A stretch of 64,000 bases of DNA, taken from the NCBI GenBank assembly GCA_964626755.1, contig CAZVGO010000051.1:62001-126000 (forward strand), written 5' to 3'. The translations under genes and the position numbers were made by a program. Source of the stretch: JACDAV01 sp964626755 (GTDB lineage: Bacteria > Chloroflexota > Limnocylindria > Limnocylindrales > CSP1-4). The notes beneath the pieces are model-generated. The model was not told the DNA's origin. It ran no database searches and worked only from the letters and a program-made list of their open reading frames with translations. Shown one piece after another: positions 33,229-42,611 of this stretch; within the stretch, counting starts at the first letter, position 1, and each line of letters opens with the position of its first letter.

Positions 33229-34907
33229 CCGGCCAGGCGACCCGAACGACCGGGCCGAGGCGTCCGCCGCGGAGTGCGACACCGGTCGAGATCGAGCTGA
33301 AGTACCGGCCGGAGTCGGTCGCCGCCGGCGAGCGATACCTCGCGCTCGATGAGATCGGTGGCCTGGCTGCGGCGCGGACGCGGACGCGAACACAACACCT
33401 CGAGGACCATTACCTCGACACGGCCGACGGCGCGCTCGCGCGGGCCGGCTACGCCGCGCGTCTGCGGGTCACGGCGTCGTCAACCATCATCTCGGTGAAG
33501 GCCACGAACCGACGCTCCGCGGGCCAGGGGCCACTCCGTCGCGAGGAGCTCGAGGGGCCGGCGGACGGGGCCTCCGTTCCGCGCGACTGGCCCCCATCGG
33601 CCGCCCGGTCTCTCATCCTCGAGCTGGGCGGCGACGCGCCTCTCGAGGAGCTCGTGATGGTCCGCCAGGTGCGCAGGAAGCGCGAGCTGAGCTCGCCGGT
33701 CAGCGTCCTCGAAGTCAGCCTCGACGAGGTCGAGGTGGTCCTGCGCTCCCGGATCATCGACCGGTTCGTCGAGCTCGAGGTGGAGCTCGTGCGCGGCGAC
33801 GAGGCCGGACTCGTGAGCGTTGGCCAGGTCCTCGACGCGGACCCGGCGCTGAAGACCTCGCACGAGTCGAAGCTGGAGGCGGCGCTGTCGGCCGTCCGGG
33901 AGCAGGCGACGGCCTCCGAGACGCCTGCGCCGGAGCTCCCGACCGATGCCGGGCCAACCCATGCTCCCCTGGTCGTCGGGCGGTCGCCCGGCGTCCTCGG
34001 CGCGGATCCTGTCGCGGAGGCCGGCCGCAAGGTCCTCCGCTTCCACTTCGCCCGGATGCTGGCCCGTGAGGCCGGCACCCGCTCCGGGGAGGACCCGGAG
34101 GATCTCCATTCGATGCGCGTCGCCACCCGCCGGATGCGCGCCGCGTGGCGGGTGTTCGGCGACGGCTACCGGCCCGGCCGGACGAAGAGCCACCGGGCCC
34201 GCCTCCGCGAGACCGCGGCGCGCCTCGGTGCGGTGCGCGACCTCGACGTGCTGATCGCCGGGGCGGAGGCGTGGCAAGCGGAGTTGCCGGATGCGGAATC
34301 GGGCGGACTCGAACCGCTCCTTGCCGCCTGGCGCGCCTACCGCGACGACGCCCGCGTGCTCCTGGTCCACCACCTCGACTCGGACGCCTACGCCCGCTTC
34401 GTCGAGGCCTTCCGCGTCTTCGTGCAGACCGAGGGCGAGGGAGCCCGGCCTGCCGGCGCGACGAAGCCCCACCGCGTCCGCGACACCGCGGCGTCGCGGG
34501 CCTGGGCGGCGTACGAGCACGTGCGCGCCTACGAGCCTGTGCTTCGCTGGGCGGACGTCAAGACACTCCACGAATTGCGGATCGCCGCGAAGTGGCTGCG
34601 CTATACGCTCGAGTTCGTCCGGGAGACGCTCAAGCCGGACGTCGAGCTGGTCATACCTCGCGTCGTCGCCCTGCAGGACCACCTGGGGCTGATGCACGAC
34701 GCGGACGTCGCCGCGTCGATGGCCCGGACGTTTCTCGTCGAGCACAGTGCGGACGTGAACGCCACCTCAGCGGCAGTCATCGGCCGGTATCTCGAGTCCC
34801 GCGAGCGAGAGGTCGCGCGGCTCCGCAGGACGGTCGGAACCCCGTGGCGTGGGCTGGCCGGAGTGACCTTTCGGCGGCGGCTCGGCCGGGCGTTGGCGGG
34901 CCTGTAG
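33225..34907 (+). CDS. CYTH-CHAD domain protein
   Basis: A 560-residue fusion. Residues 20-215 form a CYTH triphosphate-tunnel domain whose ExExK signature is Glu22, Glu24, Lys26 in VEIELKYR; residues about 250-550 form a CHAD helical domain (RFHFARMLAREAG, DLHSMRVATRRMRAAWRVF, LHELRIAAKWLRYTLEF), rich in conserved His/Arg that bind polyphosphate. CYTH enzymes hydrolyse tripolyphosphate or related substrates; CHAD targets proteins to polyphosphate granules. The TTG start at 33225 overlaps the ppk1 stop (TTGA), so both are made together. The linkage supports a role in polyphosphate turnover or granule organisation. Confidence 0.9.
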   Translation: MTGQATRTTGPRRPPRSATPVEIELKYRPESVAAGERYLALDEIGGLAAARTRTRTQHLEDHYLDTADGALARAGYAARLRVTASSTIISVKATNRRSAGQGPLRREELEGPADGASVPRDWPPSAARSLILELGGDAPLEELVMVRQVRRKRELSSPVSVLEVSLDEVEVVLRSRIIDRFVELEVELVRGDEAGLVSVGQVLDADPALKTSHESKLEAALSAVREQATASETPAPELPTDAGPTHAPLVVGRSPGVLGADPVAEAGRKVLRFHFARMLAREAGTRSGEDPEDLHSMRVATRRMRAAWRVFGDGYRPGRTKSHRARLRETAARLGAVRDLDVLIAGAEAWQAELPDAESGGLEPLLAAWRAYRDDARVLLVHHLDSDAYARFVEAFRVFVQTEGEGARPAGATKPHRVRDTAASRAWAAYEHVRAYEPVLRWADVKTLHELRIAAKWLRYTLEFVRETLKPDVELVIPRVVALQDHLGLMHDADVAASMARTFLVEHSADVNATSAAVIGRYLESREREVARLRRTVGTPWRGLAGVTFRRRLGRALAGL

Positions 34908-34911
34908 GCAA

Positions 34912-35889
34912 TCACCGCCAGCCCACGGCGAGCTCCGGGAGCGCATCGCGCCAGCCCGCGCCGGCCCGGGCGAGGGCCAGGATCGTTCCTTCGCGGACGC
35001 CGGCAACGGAGACCCGGGCAGCCGTCGATCCGTAGCGCTCGAGCAGCGCTGCCACGATCGCGGCGCCCGCCGGCAGGAGGCCGGCGCGCTGCGGCCTGAT
35101 CGCCTGTCCCGCGGCCAGGTCCGCGGAGGACGTGCGTGCGAGGACGTCGAGTGCTCCGGCCAGGCGGCGCGGGGTCAGCCGGCCCGCGGGCGACGACAGG
35201 GGCATCAGGCGCAGCAGGTTCGTGGCCGTCCCGCCGACGAGGACGAGATCGCCCGGTTCCTCGTCCGGCGCGCCGGCGAGGATGCCGCGGGCCGCCTGCA
35301 GGAGACCGTCGAGCTCGGCGCGAGTGGGTGGATCATGCCTGACGATCTGCCCGGTCAGCCGGCTGGCACCCAGCGGAAGGCCCTCGACCGATGGGCGGTC
35401 GCCGGGCGTCGCAACGACAAGCTCGGTGCTGCCCCCGCCGATGTCGACAACGAGCATCCTGCGGTCGATCCGGCGGCCCCCCGTTACACCGATCAGCGTC
35501 AGGGTCGCCTCCTCGCCCTGGGTCAGCACATGAAGCGTGGCTCGCGATTTCAGCCCCACCGCGCGGACCGCCGTTGCGGCGTCGGCCGCCCGGCGCAGAG
35601 GGTCGGTCCCGACGAACGCCACGTGAGTCGCGCCTAGTGCCGTGGCCCGCTCCGCGTAGCCGGCGATCGCAGCGGCGAGCCTGTCGATCAGCTCGGGCCC
35701 GAGGTGCGACCGCGCGTCGACGGCCTCGCCGAGCCCGAGGAAGGCGGACTCGTCGGCAAGCGTGCCGAGCCGCCAGTGGTCCACAGAGGCGACCAGGAGG
35801 TGAACGGAGGTGGACCCGATGTCGGCGGCAGCCGCGACGACCATGCTCTTGACATGTTCGCGAAAGGTCTCCGGGCGACGGGTGATCAC
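34912..35889 (-). CDS. ppx: Exopolyphosphatase / Ppx-GppA phosphatase
   Basis: Removes terminal phosphate from polyphosphate (or pppGpp). The 325-residue protein has the actin-like ATPase-fold motifs ADIGSTSVHLLVASV (phosphate loop 1), VVDIGGGSTELVVATPG (phosphate loop 2) and VLVGGTATNLLRL. It lacks the C-terminal HD-like domain of long E. coli Ppx, so it is the short actinobacterial/Chloroflexota form. GTG 35889 gives 15 extra residues; ATG 35844 (MVVAAAADIG) is an equally good or better start. Convergent with the CYTH-CHAD gene 4 bp away, so synthesis and breakdown of polyphosphate are encoded back to back. Confidence 0.85.
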   Translation of the reverse strand: MITRRPETFREHVKSMVVAAAADIGSTSVHLLVASVDHWRLGTLADESAFLGLGEAVDARSHLGPELIDRLAAAIAGYAERATALGATHVAFVGTDPLRRAADAATAVRAVGLKSRATLHVLTQGEEATLTLIGVTGGRRIDRRMLVVDIGGGSTELVVATPGDRPSVEGLPLGASRLTGQIVRHDPPTRAELDGLLQAARGILAGAPDEEPGDLVLVGGTATNLLRLMPLSSPAGRLTPRRLAGALDVLARTSSADLAAGQAIRPQRAGLLPAGAAIVAALLERYGSTAARVSVAGVREGTILALARAGAGWRDALPELAVGWR

Positions 35890-35989
35890 GACGAAAGCAG
35901 CCTACTGCGACGCTGTCTGGCAGGGGGCTGGCCTCGTGCCCCGTGGTTTATGCCGCGGAGGCCGGCCCACCTTCCCTCTCGATCGCCCG

Positions 35990-36808
35990 TCAGCCGGCGC
36001 GCGCGACAGGTTGCCACTCCACCGGGGCGCCGCCGGGTCCCCGTTCACGGAACGGTCCGCCCTTTTCCTGGTAGACGCGCCTGGCCGCGACCGAGACCAC
36101 GTCGAGCTCCGGATAGCGGAGCGCGGTGAGCGTGTTCCCGAAGGCGCATCCCGTGTCGATGTCGATCGTGCGGTTCGACCAGACTGGCGCGACGACCGGT
36201 GTGTGGCCGTAAACGATCCGCGCCGGGCCGTGGTACTCGGCGGCCCAATCGAGGCGGATCGGGAGTCCCCACTCGTCGCGACCGTCGCGGACGGCGCCAT
36301 ACATCGCGAAGTCGCGCGCTTTCGCGTTCTCGATGCCGTGGAGTCGCTCGGGCAGCCCGGCGTGAGCGACGACCAGGCGGCCCTCGTCGAGGACCAGGTG
36401 GCTCGGCAACGAGGCGAGGAACTCCTCCAAGCGAGCGCGGTACGCGTCCGACCGGGACTCGACCTCGCGGATCGAGGCTTCGAGCCCCTGGCTGATCTTG
36501 ACCGCGTGGCCGCGGAGCCAGCGAAGGAGCTTGTCGTCGTGGTTACCCACGACCGCGGACGCGTCGCCGGCCGCGATCATGGCCATCACGAGGTCGACCG
36601 TGTCGAGAATCGCCGGGCCGCGGTCGACGAGGTCACCGGCGATGACCAGGTGGCGCCCCGAAGGCGGGCTCCACGCGGTGGATCCGGGCGCCGGCGGCGC
36701 ATAGCCCAGCCGGGTGAGGAGCTCCTCCAGCTCGGGTAGACAGCCGTGGACGTCGGAAACGACGTCGTAGCCCGTCCCCGGCGGCTTGCTGACCGCGGGC
36801 ATTTCCAC
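35990..36808 (-). CDS. Calcineurin-like metallophosphatase (PrpE/Pnkp-type)
   Basis: A 272-residue two-metal phosphoesterase. Signature motifs: DVHG near residue 19, GDLVDRGP near 58, GNHD near 88, AHAGLP near 150 and GHTPV near 205. The opening YDVVSDVHGCLPELEELLTRLGY is like the phosphatase domain of bacterial Pnkp and like diadenosine-tetraphosphatase PrpE. Possible substrates are Ap4A, protein phosphates or 2',3'-cyclic phosphates. GTG 36808 is supported by TAGACT with a 6-nt spacer; ATG 36802 is the alternative. It sits in the phosphate island between ppx and the HAD-like gene. Confidence 0.8.
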   Translation of the reverse strand: MEMPAVSKPPGTGYDVVSDVHGCLPELEELLTRLGYAPPAPGSTAWSPPSGRHLVIAGDLVDRGPAILDTVDLVMAMIAAGDASAVVGNHDDKLLRWLRGHAVKISQGLEASIREVESRSDAYRARLEEFLASLPSHLVLDEGRLVVAHAGLPERLHGIENAKARDFAMYGAVRDGRDEWGLPIRLDWAAEYHGPARIVYGHTPVVAPVWSNRTIDIDTGCAFGNTLTALRYPELDVVSVAARRVYQEKGGPFRERGPGGAPVEWQPVARAG

Positions 36809-36814
36809 GGGACC

Positions 36815-36820
36815 AGTCTA
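36815..36820 (-). promoter_or_regulatory. Putative -10 of leaderless metallophosphatase gene
   Basis: TAGACT on the minus strand, 6 nt before GTG 36808, no Shine-Dalgarno. Confidence 0.45.
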
Positions 36821-36845
36821 CGGGCCGCGCCGGCGCTGAAGCCGG

Positions 36846-37244
36846 TCAGCCGACCGGCGTCATCGCCTCGCGCGACAGGATCTCGAGGACGGCCGATCGC
36901 AGGTCGCGGGTCTGGATGTCGCAGCGATGGATCGCCGCCCGGCGCGTTGCCGGGCCAGGGCCTACCAGGATCGACCGGACACCCGCCCGCCGGTCGCCAC
37001 AGTGCTCCGGATCCGTGGTCAGGAACCACGCGTCGCGCTCGGCATCGGGCTCGAGCATGTCAAGCATCGCCGGAAAGCCGGCCGGGAGGGGGATCGGCCG
37101 GCTCGTGACGAGTACGAGGTCGTGACCCGTGTCGGCCAGCGTCCGAAGCGCCTCGGCGGCATCGGAGGCGACCGACGATTCAACGATCGGGTCGTCTCCG
37201 GGCCGGGCGAGGATCACCCCTGCCTCGAGGTAGACGCGAGTCAT
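36846..37244 (-). CDS. Small HAD-like protein, function unknown
   Basis: A 132-residue protein. The layout 'short N-terminal strand (RVYLEAGVIL) - helix (DAAEALRTLADTGHDLVLVTSRPIPLP) - Ser/Thr at a strand end - C-terminal strands (RSILVGPG) and helix' resembles the core of a haloacid-dehalogenase phosphatase. The expected DxD nucleophile of motif I is absent: the strand reads LEAG. It is therefore probably a degenerate or nucleotide-binding HAD-fold protein. The ATG at 37244 has no strong Shine-Dalgarno. Flanked by a phosphatase gene and an SRPBCC gene on the same strand. Confidence 0.5.
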   Translation of the reverse strand: MTRVYLEAGVILARPGDDPIVESSVASDAAEALRTLADTGHDLVLVTSRPIPLPAGFPAMLDMLEPDAERDAWFLTTDPEHCGDRRAGVRSILVGPGPATRRAAIHRCDIQTRDLRSAVLEILSREAMTPVG

Positions 37245-37282
37245 CTGTCGGTCGCTTCCGGCCGAGAGCGGGTCACAGCGAG

Positions 37283-37750
37283 TCAGCGGGTCCGCGCGCC
37301 CTGCTGGACCTCGCCGCGCCAGGCACCGGTCTCCCGACCGCGCGCCTCGATGAACTCCTTGAACCGCTCGAGGTCGCCCTCGATCCGTCGGTCGAGGATG
37401 CCCAGCGCGTCTCCGACGTTCTCGACGACGCCCTCGGGATCGACATCCATCTCGAGGTCGACCCGGGTCCGGTTGTCGCCGAGATGCTCGAACGTGACGA
37501 CGCCGTTGTGCCGGGTGCCCGACGTGGACCGCCACGAGATCCGGCGATCCGGGATCTGGTCGATGGTCTCGGCGCGCCACGAGCGCTCGACTCCGGCGAT
37601 TTCCGCCGTCCACTCGAGCGTCTTGTCGTCGAGCTGGCGGACCTTCTTGACGCCCTCCATGAACAGCGGGAATTCCTCGAACTGAGTCCACTGGTTGTAG
37701 GCAGTGGTAACCGGGACGTCGACTTCGACCGACCTGGTGATCTTCGACAT
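37283..37750 (-). CDS. SRPBCC-family protein (cyclase/dehydrase-like)
   Basis: A 155-residue START-like protein with SKITRSVEVDVPVTTAYNQWTQFEEFPLFMEGVKKVRQLD at its N-terminus, RISWRSTSGTRHNGVVTFEHLGDNRTRVDLEMDVDPEGVVENVGDALG in the middle and a long C-terminal helix. This type (often annotated as cyclase/dehydrase or Coq10-like) is widespread in high-GC bacteria and binds lipids or hydrophobic ligands; no catalytic role is established. AGGGG precedes ATG 37750. It is divergent from pstS, separated by 291 bp that hold the PHO-box-like repeat. Confidence 0.75.
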   Translation of the reverse strand: MSKITRSVEVDVPVTTAYNQWTQFEEFPLFMEGVKKVRQLDDKTLEWTAEIAGVERSWRAETIDQIPDRRISWRSTSGTRHNGVVTFEHLGDNRTRVDLEMDVDPEGVVENVGDALGILDRRIEGDLERFKEFIEARGRETGAWRGEVQQGARTR

Positions 37751-38041
37751 GAGTGCGCACCCCTTGGGGGACCCGGTCGGCATCGACTCGGGTCGGGTCT
37801 CTGATTGGCCGAGCCCGATTGTGGCCGCTGCGTCCGCTCAGATTCGGAATGGGCTCCCGGCCTTCCATAACAACCGGCCGACAGCCGCCCGCGGCCGGCC
37901 GGAGGCCGCGCGTTTCTTAACGGAGGCTTAACGGGACGCAAAAGGCGCGTTCACACGATCAGGCCACCGTGATCGTGCGACACCGGGCCCAAGAGCGGGA
38001 GTCCCCGTCTGTCCGGCGGCGCGACGAGGAGGATGTATCGC
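37751..38041. other. Divergent control region of SRPBCC gene and pst operon
   Basis: Gene-free stretch of 291 bp. It contains the 11-bp tandem repeat at 37916-37937 and, for pstS, GAGGAGG at 38026-38032. The GTG at 38042 sits 9 nt behind that Shine-Dalgarno. The rest is GC-rich with no other clear signal. Confidence 0.5.
37916..37937 (+). promoter_or_regulatory. PHO-box-like tandem 11-bp direct repeat
   Basis: CTTAACGGAGG followed immediately by CTTAACGGGAC. Head-to-tail 11-bp units are the hallmark of PhoB/PhoP/RegX3-family operators, one unit per helical turn. It lies 104 bp upstream of the pstS start in the only sizeable gap before the pst operon. Confidence 0.65.
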
Positions 38042-39034
<993 letters not shown>

Positions 39035-39051
39035 CGACGCCCTTCCCCTGC

Positions 39052-39083
39052 GCGCCGGCCTGACGCTGGGATCGGGCCGGCGC
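39052..39083 (+). terminator. Hairpin between pstS and pstC
   Basis: GCGCCGGCC (39052-39060), 14-nt loop, GGCCGGCGC (39075-39083), followed by TTACTCTT. A perfect 9-bp stem; probably an attenuator or processing site that lets pstS mRNA exceed the downstream genes. Confidence 0.5.
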
Positions 39084-39126
39084 TTACTCTTCGCCTGACG
39101 CTGACGGGACAGGAGTGCTCCATCGA

Positions 39127-40041
39127 ATGACGGCCGATCGCCGATCCCTGCGGCGCGCACCCGCCGTGGGCGAGCGGCTCATCGAGGTCCTCCTCTTCAT
39201 GGCCGCGGCCCTCGGCGTGCTGACCACGCTCGGGATCGTCCTCGTGCTGGCCGTCGAGACCATCAACTTCTTCGGCGAGGTCAGCATCGTCGAGTATCTG
39301 ACCGGGACGATCTGGTCGGCGTCCATCAGACCGTATGCGTGGGGCGTCCTGCCGCTGGTGTCGGGGACGCTCCTCGTGACCGGCATCGCGATCATCATCG
39401 GTGCTCCGCTGGGCCTCCTGTCGGCCTTCCTGCTGGCGGAATACGCGTCGCCCCGGACCCGCAGCCTGATCAAGCCCGTGCTAGAAACGCTCGCCGGGAT
39501 CCCTACCATCGTGCTCGGCTTCTTCGCCCTCAACTTCGTGGCTCCGCAGATCCTGCAGCCGCTGCTCGGTCGCCAGAACATCGGCACGTTCTCGGCGCTG
39601 TCCGCCGGCATCGTCGTGGGTCTGCTCGTCACGCCCTTGATCGCGTCGATATCCGAAGACTCGATGCGGGCCGTTCCACGTGGTCTTCGGGAGGGCGCGT
39701 ATGCGATGGGCGCCACGAAGTTCGAGGTCATTCGGAAGGTCGTCTTCCCGGCCGCGATCTCGGGGATCATGGCATCGATCATCCTGGCGATGAGCCGGGC
39801 GATCGGCGAGACGATGGCGGTCGTCCTGGCCGGGGGGAATCAGCCGAACCTGTCCCTGGATCCCACCAACAGCGTCCAGACGATGACGGCCTTCATCGTC
39901 CAGATCAGCATCGGCGACACGCCGCAGGGCTCGATCCAATTCCGCTCGCTGTTCGCGGTCGGCGCGACGCTGTTCCTGATGACCTTCGGACTCAACCTGC
40001 TGAGCGGGTGGGTCGTCCGCAGATTCCGGACGGCGTACTGA
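39127..40041 (+). CDS. pstC: Phosphate ABC transporter permease PstC
   Basis: One of the two membrane subunits of the phosphate importer, 304 residues with six predicted helices. It has the MetI-like EAA loop (LREGAYAMGATKFEVIRKVVFPAAISGI) that docks with PstB and the conserved SRAIGETMAVVLAGGN. ATG 39127 follows CAGGAG by 11 nt; a GTG at 39115 is possible but sits on that ribosome site. Stop and start with pstA overlap (TGATG). Confidence 0.95.
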   Translation: MTADRRSLRRAPAVGERLIEVLLFMAAALGVLTTLGIVLVLAVETINFFGEVSIVEYLTGTIWSASIRPYAWGVLPLVSGTLLVTGIAIIIGAPLGLLSAFLLAEYASPRTRSLIKPVLETLAGIPTIVLGFFALNFVAPQILQPLLGRQNIGTFSALSAGIVVGLLVTPLIASISEDSMRAVPRGLREGAYAMGATKFEVIRKVVFPAAISGIMASIILAMSRAIGETMAVVLAGGNQPNLSLDPTNSVQTMTAFIVQISIGDTPQGSIQFRSLFAVGATLFLMTFGLNLLSGWVVRRFRTAY

Positions 40042-40934
40042 TGCACGCCGCTACCCGGGTTGCCAACCCGGCCTTCGAGCCGGCGCTCGCGCGCCGGAAG
40101 CTCGCCGGCACCCTGTTCTACGGCGCCTGCCTGGTCGCGATCGGGCTCCTGCTCATTGCGCTCCTGCTCCTGCTGATCGATGTATTCGGTCGCGGCCTCC
40201 CGTGGCTCGACGCGGACTTTGTGACCGGCGTTCCGTCCAGCCGTCCGGCCCGGGCCGGAGTCCTCCCGGCCCTCGTGGGTTCGGTTCAGGTCGGGGTGAT
40301 CGTCGGGGCCATCACCTTCCCCGTGGGCGTGGCGGGTGCGATCTACCTCGCCGAGTACGCCGGCGACTCCCGCTTCAACCGCTTCCTCCAGACGAATATC
40401 AGCAACCTGGCGGGCGTCCCGTCGATCATCTACGGCATCCTCGGACTGGCCCTCTTCGTCCGGCTCCTCGGCCTCGGCCCAACCATTCTGGCCGGGGCTC
40501 TCACGCTGTCGCTGCTCATCCTGCCGGTCGTCATCATCGCCTCGATCGAGGCCCTCAAGGCGGTCCCGCATGCGCAGCGGGAGGGCGCGTACGCGCTGGG
40601 CGCAACTCGCTGGCAGATGATTCGCCGCTCGATCCTCCCCGCGGCCGCACCCGGGATCATGACCGGGATCATCCTGGCCATGGCGCGTGCCATCGGCGAG
40701 ACTGCCCCCCTGATCATGGTGGGCGCGTTCACGTTCGTCACGTTCCTGCCCAACCCGGTTTCGGGGCAGTACACCGTCCTCCCCATCCAGGTCTACCAAT
40801 GGGCGATTCGGCCGCAGGAGGATTTCCAGGGCATCTCGGCGGCAGCGATCATCGTCGTGCTCGCCCTGATGCTCGGGCTCAACGCCCTCGCGCTGCTGGT
40901 TCGCGCGCGACTGTCGAGGCACATCCAGTGGTAG
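40041..40934 (+). CDS. pstA: Phosphate ABC transporter permease PstA
   Basis: Second membrane subunit of the Pst importer, 297 residues and six helices. EAA loop REGAYALGATRWQMIRRSILPAAAPGI and ARAIGETAPLIMVGAF are typical, as is NLAGVPSIIYGILGLALFV. ATG 40041 overlaps the pstC stop codon by one base; the frame extends upstream inside pstC only as a shadow. Confidence 0.95.
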   Translation: MHAATRVANPAFEPALARRKLAGTLFYGACLVAIGLLLIALLLLLIDVFGRGLPWLDADFVTGVPSSRPARAGVLPALVGSVQVGVIVGAITFPVGVAGAIYLAEYAGDSRFNRFLQTNISNLAGVPSIIYGILGLALFVRLLGLGPTILAGALTLSLLILPVVIIASIEALKAVPHAQREGAYALGATRWQMIRRSILPAAAPGIMTGIILAMARAIGETAPLIMVGAFTFVTFLPNPVSGQYTVLPIQVYQWAIRPQEDFQGISAAAIIVVLALMLGLNALALLVRARLSRHIQW

Positions 40935-40945
40935 AGGAGGACGTG

Positions 40946-41815
40946 GTGGGTTCGTCGGTTGAAGCGCCCGAGCGACCTGCGGCCCGGCCAGGTGACGCCA
41001 CGCCGGCCGTCCGCGTCACCGTGCGCGGGCGCGACGCCGCGGAACCCGTCGGCGAGCCGGCGGTCGACCTGCGCGACGTGTCCGTCTACTACGGCTCCTT
41101 CCGCGCCGTCAGGAACATCACGTTCGATGCGCCGGCGAACGCCATCACCGCCCTGATCGGCCCCTCCGGAAGCGGCAAATCGACGCTCCTGCGGGCAATC
41201 AACCGGATGAACGACCTGATCCCAGGGACGCGTCTCGAGGGCCAGGTCCTCTACCAGGGCCAGAATCTCTATGCCCCGGACGTCGATCCGGTCGAGGTCC
41301 GCCGCCGGATCGGGATGGTCTTCCAGAAGCCGAATCCGTTCCCGAAGTCGATCTACGACAACGTCGCGTTCGGGCCCCGAATCAATGGCTTCAAGGGCAA
41401 CCTCGATGAGCTCGTCGAACAGAGCCTCCGTCGGGCGGTCCTGTGGGAGGAGGTGAAGGACAAGCTCAACCAGTCCGGCCTGGCCCTGTCCGGTGGCCAG
41501 CAGCAGAGGCTGTGCATCGCCCGGGCGATCGCGGTCGAGCCGGAGATCATCCTCATGGACGAGCCTGCGTCCGCCCTCGACCCGCGGTCGACCCTCCAGA
41601 TCGAGGAGCTCATGGCGGAGCTGCGGGCGCGCTACACGATCATCATCGTCACCCACAACATGCAGCAGGCGGCGCGCGCGTCGGATTACACGGTATTCCT
41701 GAACATGGGCGACGATAGAGCCGGCTACATCGTCGAGCGCGACCGGACGATCGAGATCTTCACGAACCCGAAGAACCAGCTGACCGAGGACTACGTCTCG
41801 GGCCGGTTCGGGTGA
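40946..41815 (+). CDS. pstB: Phosphate ABC transporter ATP-binding protein PstB
   Basis: ATPase of the phosphate importer, 289 residues. Walker A GPSGSGKST, Q-loop FQKPNPFPKSIYDNVAFG (diagnostic for PstB), signature LSGGQQQRLCIAR, Walker B IILMDEPASALDP and switch THNMQQAARASD are all present. About 35 residues precede the ABC domain, more than usual. Three in-frame GTG codons (40928, 40943, 40946) compete; GAGGAGG at 40934-40940 best fits 40946. Followed by phoU after 19 bp. Confidence 0.95.
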   Translation: MGSSVEAPERPAARPGDATPAVRVTVRGRDAAEPVGEPAVDLRDVSVYYGSFRAVRNITFDAPANAITALIGPSGSGKSTLLRAINRMNDLIPGTRLEGQVLYQGQNLYAPDVDPVEVRRRIGMVFQKPNPFPKSIYDNVAFGPRINGFKGNLDELVEQSLRRAVLWEEVKDKLNQSGLALSGGQQQRLCIARAIAVEPEIILMDEPASALDPRSTLQIEELMAELRARYTIIIVTHNMQQAARASDYTVFLNMGDDRAGYIVERDRTIEIFTNPKNQLTEDYVSGRFG

Positions 41816-41834
41816 GCGCGACAAGGGGAAACGG

Positions 41835-42611
41835 ATGACCGACGAGCAGCACGCCCCGGCGGTGCGCCTCCCCGGCGCCCCTGCCGGCGTCGCCGACGAC
41901 ATCGATCCCGGACCCGGGCAGGAGCAGCCGGCCGCCGCGGCGCATCCCATCCACCAGCATCGCCAGACCTTCGACCGTGAGCTCCAGGAGGTCAAGGACA
42001 GCGTCCTGCGGATGGGCTCGCTGGTCGAGGAATCGATCCGCCAGGCGATCGACGCGCTGGTCCGGCACGACGCGGAAGCGGCGTACGCCGTGATCATCGG
42101 CGATGCCGGCATCAACGAGGTCCAGCGCAAGGTCAGCTCGATGATCACCGCGTCGATCGCGACCCAGGCACCGGTCGCCCGGGACCTCCGGTTCCTCCTC
42201 ACGCTCGACCACGTGAGCTATGAGCTGGAGCGGATGGGCGATCATGCCTCGAGCGTCGCGAAACAGGTCCGCAAGCTCGCCTCCGAGCCGCCGCTCGAGG
42301 GCTACGTCGACTTGCCGAAGATGGGCGAGCTCGCGGCCCAGATCGTCCACGGCATCCTCCGGGCGCTCGTCGACATCGACCAGGAGATGGCCCGCGTGGT
42401 CGCCGCCCAGGACGACGAGGTCGACGCGATCTACCACCGGATCTTCGACAGCGTGCTCGATCTCATGCGGGCCGACCCGGCCAACGTCGAGCGTGGCACG
42501 AGGATCCTGTTCGCGGCCCACTACCTCGAGCGGATCGGCGATCGGGTCACGAACATCGCCGAGGACGTCGTCTTTCTCGCCACCGGCGACATCGAGGACC
42601 TCAACCCGTAA
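41835..42611 (+). CDS. phoU: Phosphate signalling regulator PhoU
   Basis: Helical negative regulator that couples Pst transport to PhoR signalling. The 258-residue protein has two PhoU three-helix repeats (about 42-140 and 150-245) with the metal-binding pattern DHVSYELERMGDHASSVAKQV in the first and AAHYLERIGDRVTNIAEDVVFL in the second. About 40 Pro/Ala-rich residues precede repeat 1. AAGGGGAAACGG upstream serves ATG 41835. TAATG overlap with arsC shows the operon continues past phoU. The expected partner kinase is the PhoR-type protein at 47000-48232. Confidence 0.95.
   Translation: MTDEQHAPAVRLPGAPAGVADDIDPGPGQEQPAAAAHPIHQHRQTFDRELQEVKDSVLRMGSLVEESIRQAIDALVRHDAEAAYAVIIGDAGINEVQRKVSSMITASIATQAPVARDLRFLLTLDHVSYELERMGDHASSVAKQVRKLASEPPLEGYVDLPKMGELAAQIVHGILRALVDIDQEMARVVAAQDDEVDAIYHRIFDSVLDLMRADPANVERGTRILFAAHYLERIGDRVTNIAEDVVFLATGDIEDLNP

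Noticed and set aside
34912..35844. Shorter ppx starting at ATG 35844
   Set aside because: Quite possible, but neither start has a strong ribosome site or -10; kept as an alternative rather than a separate feature.
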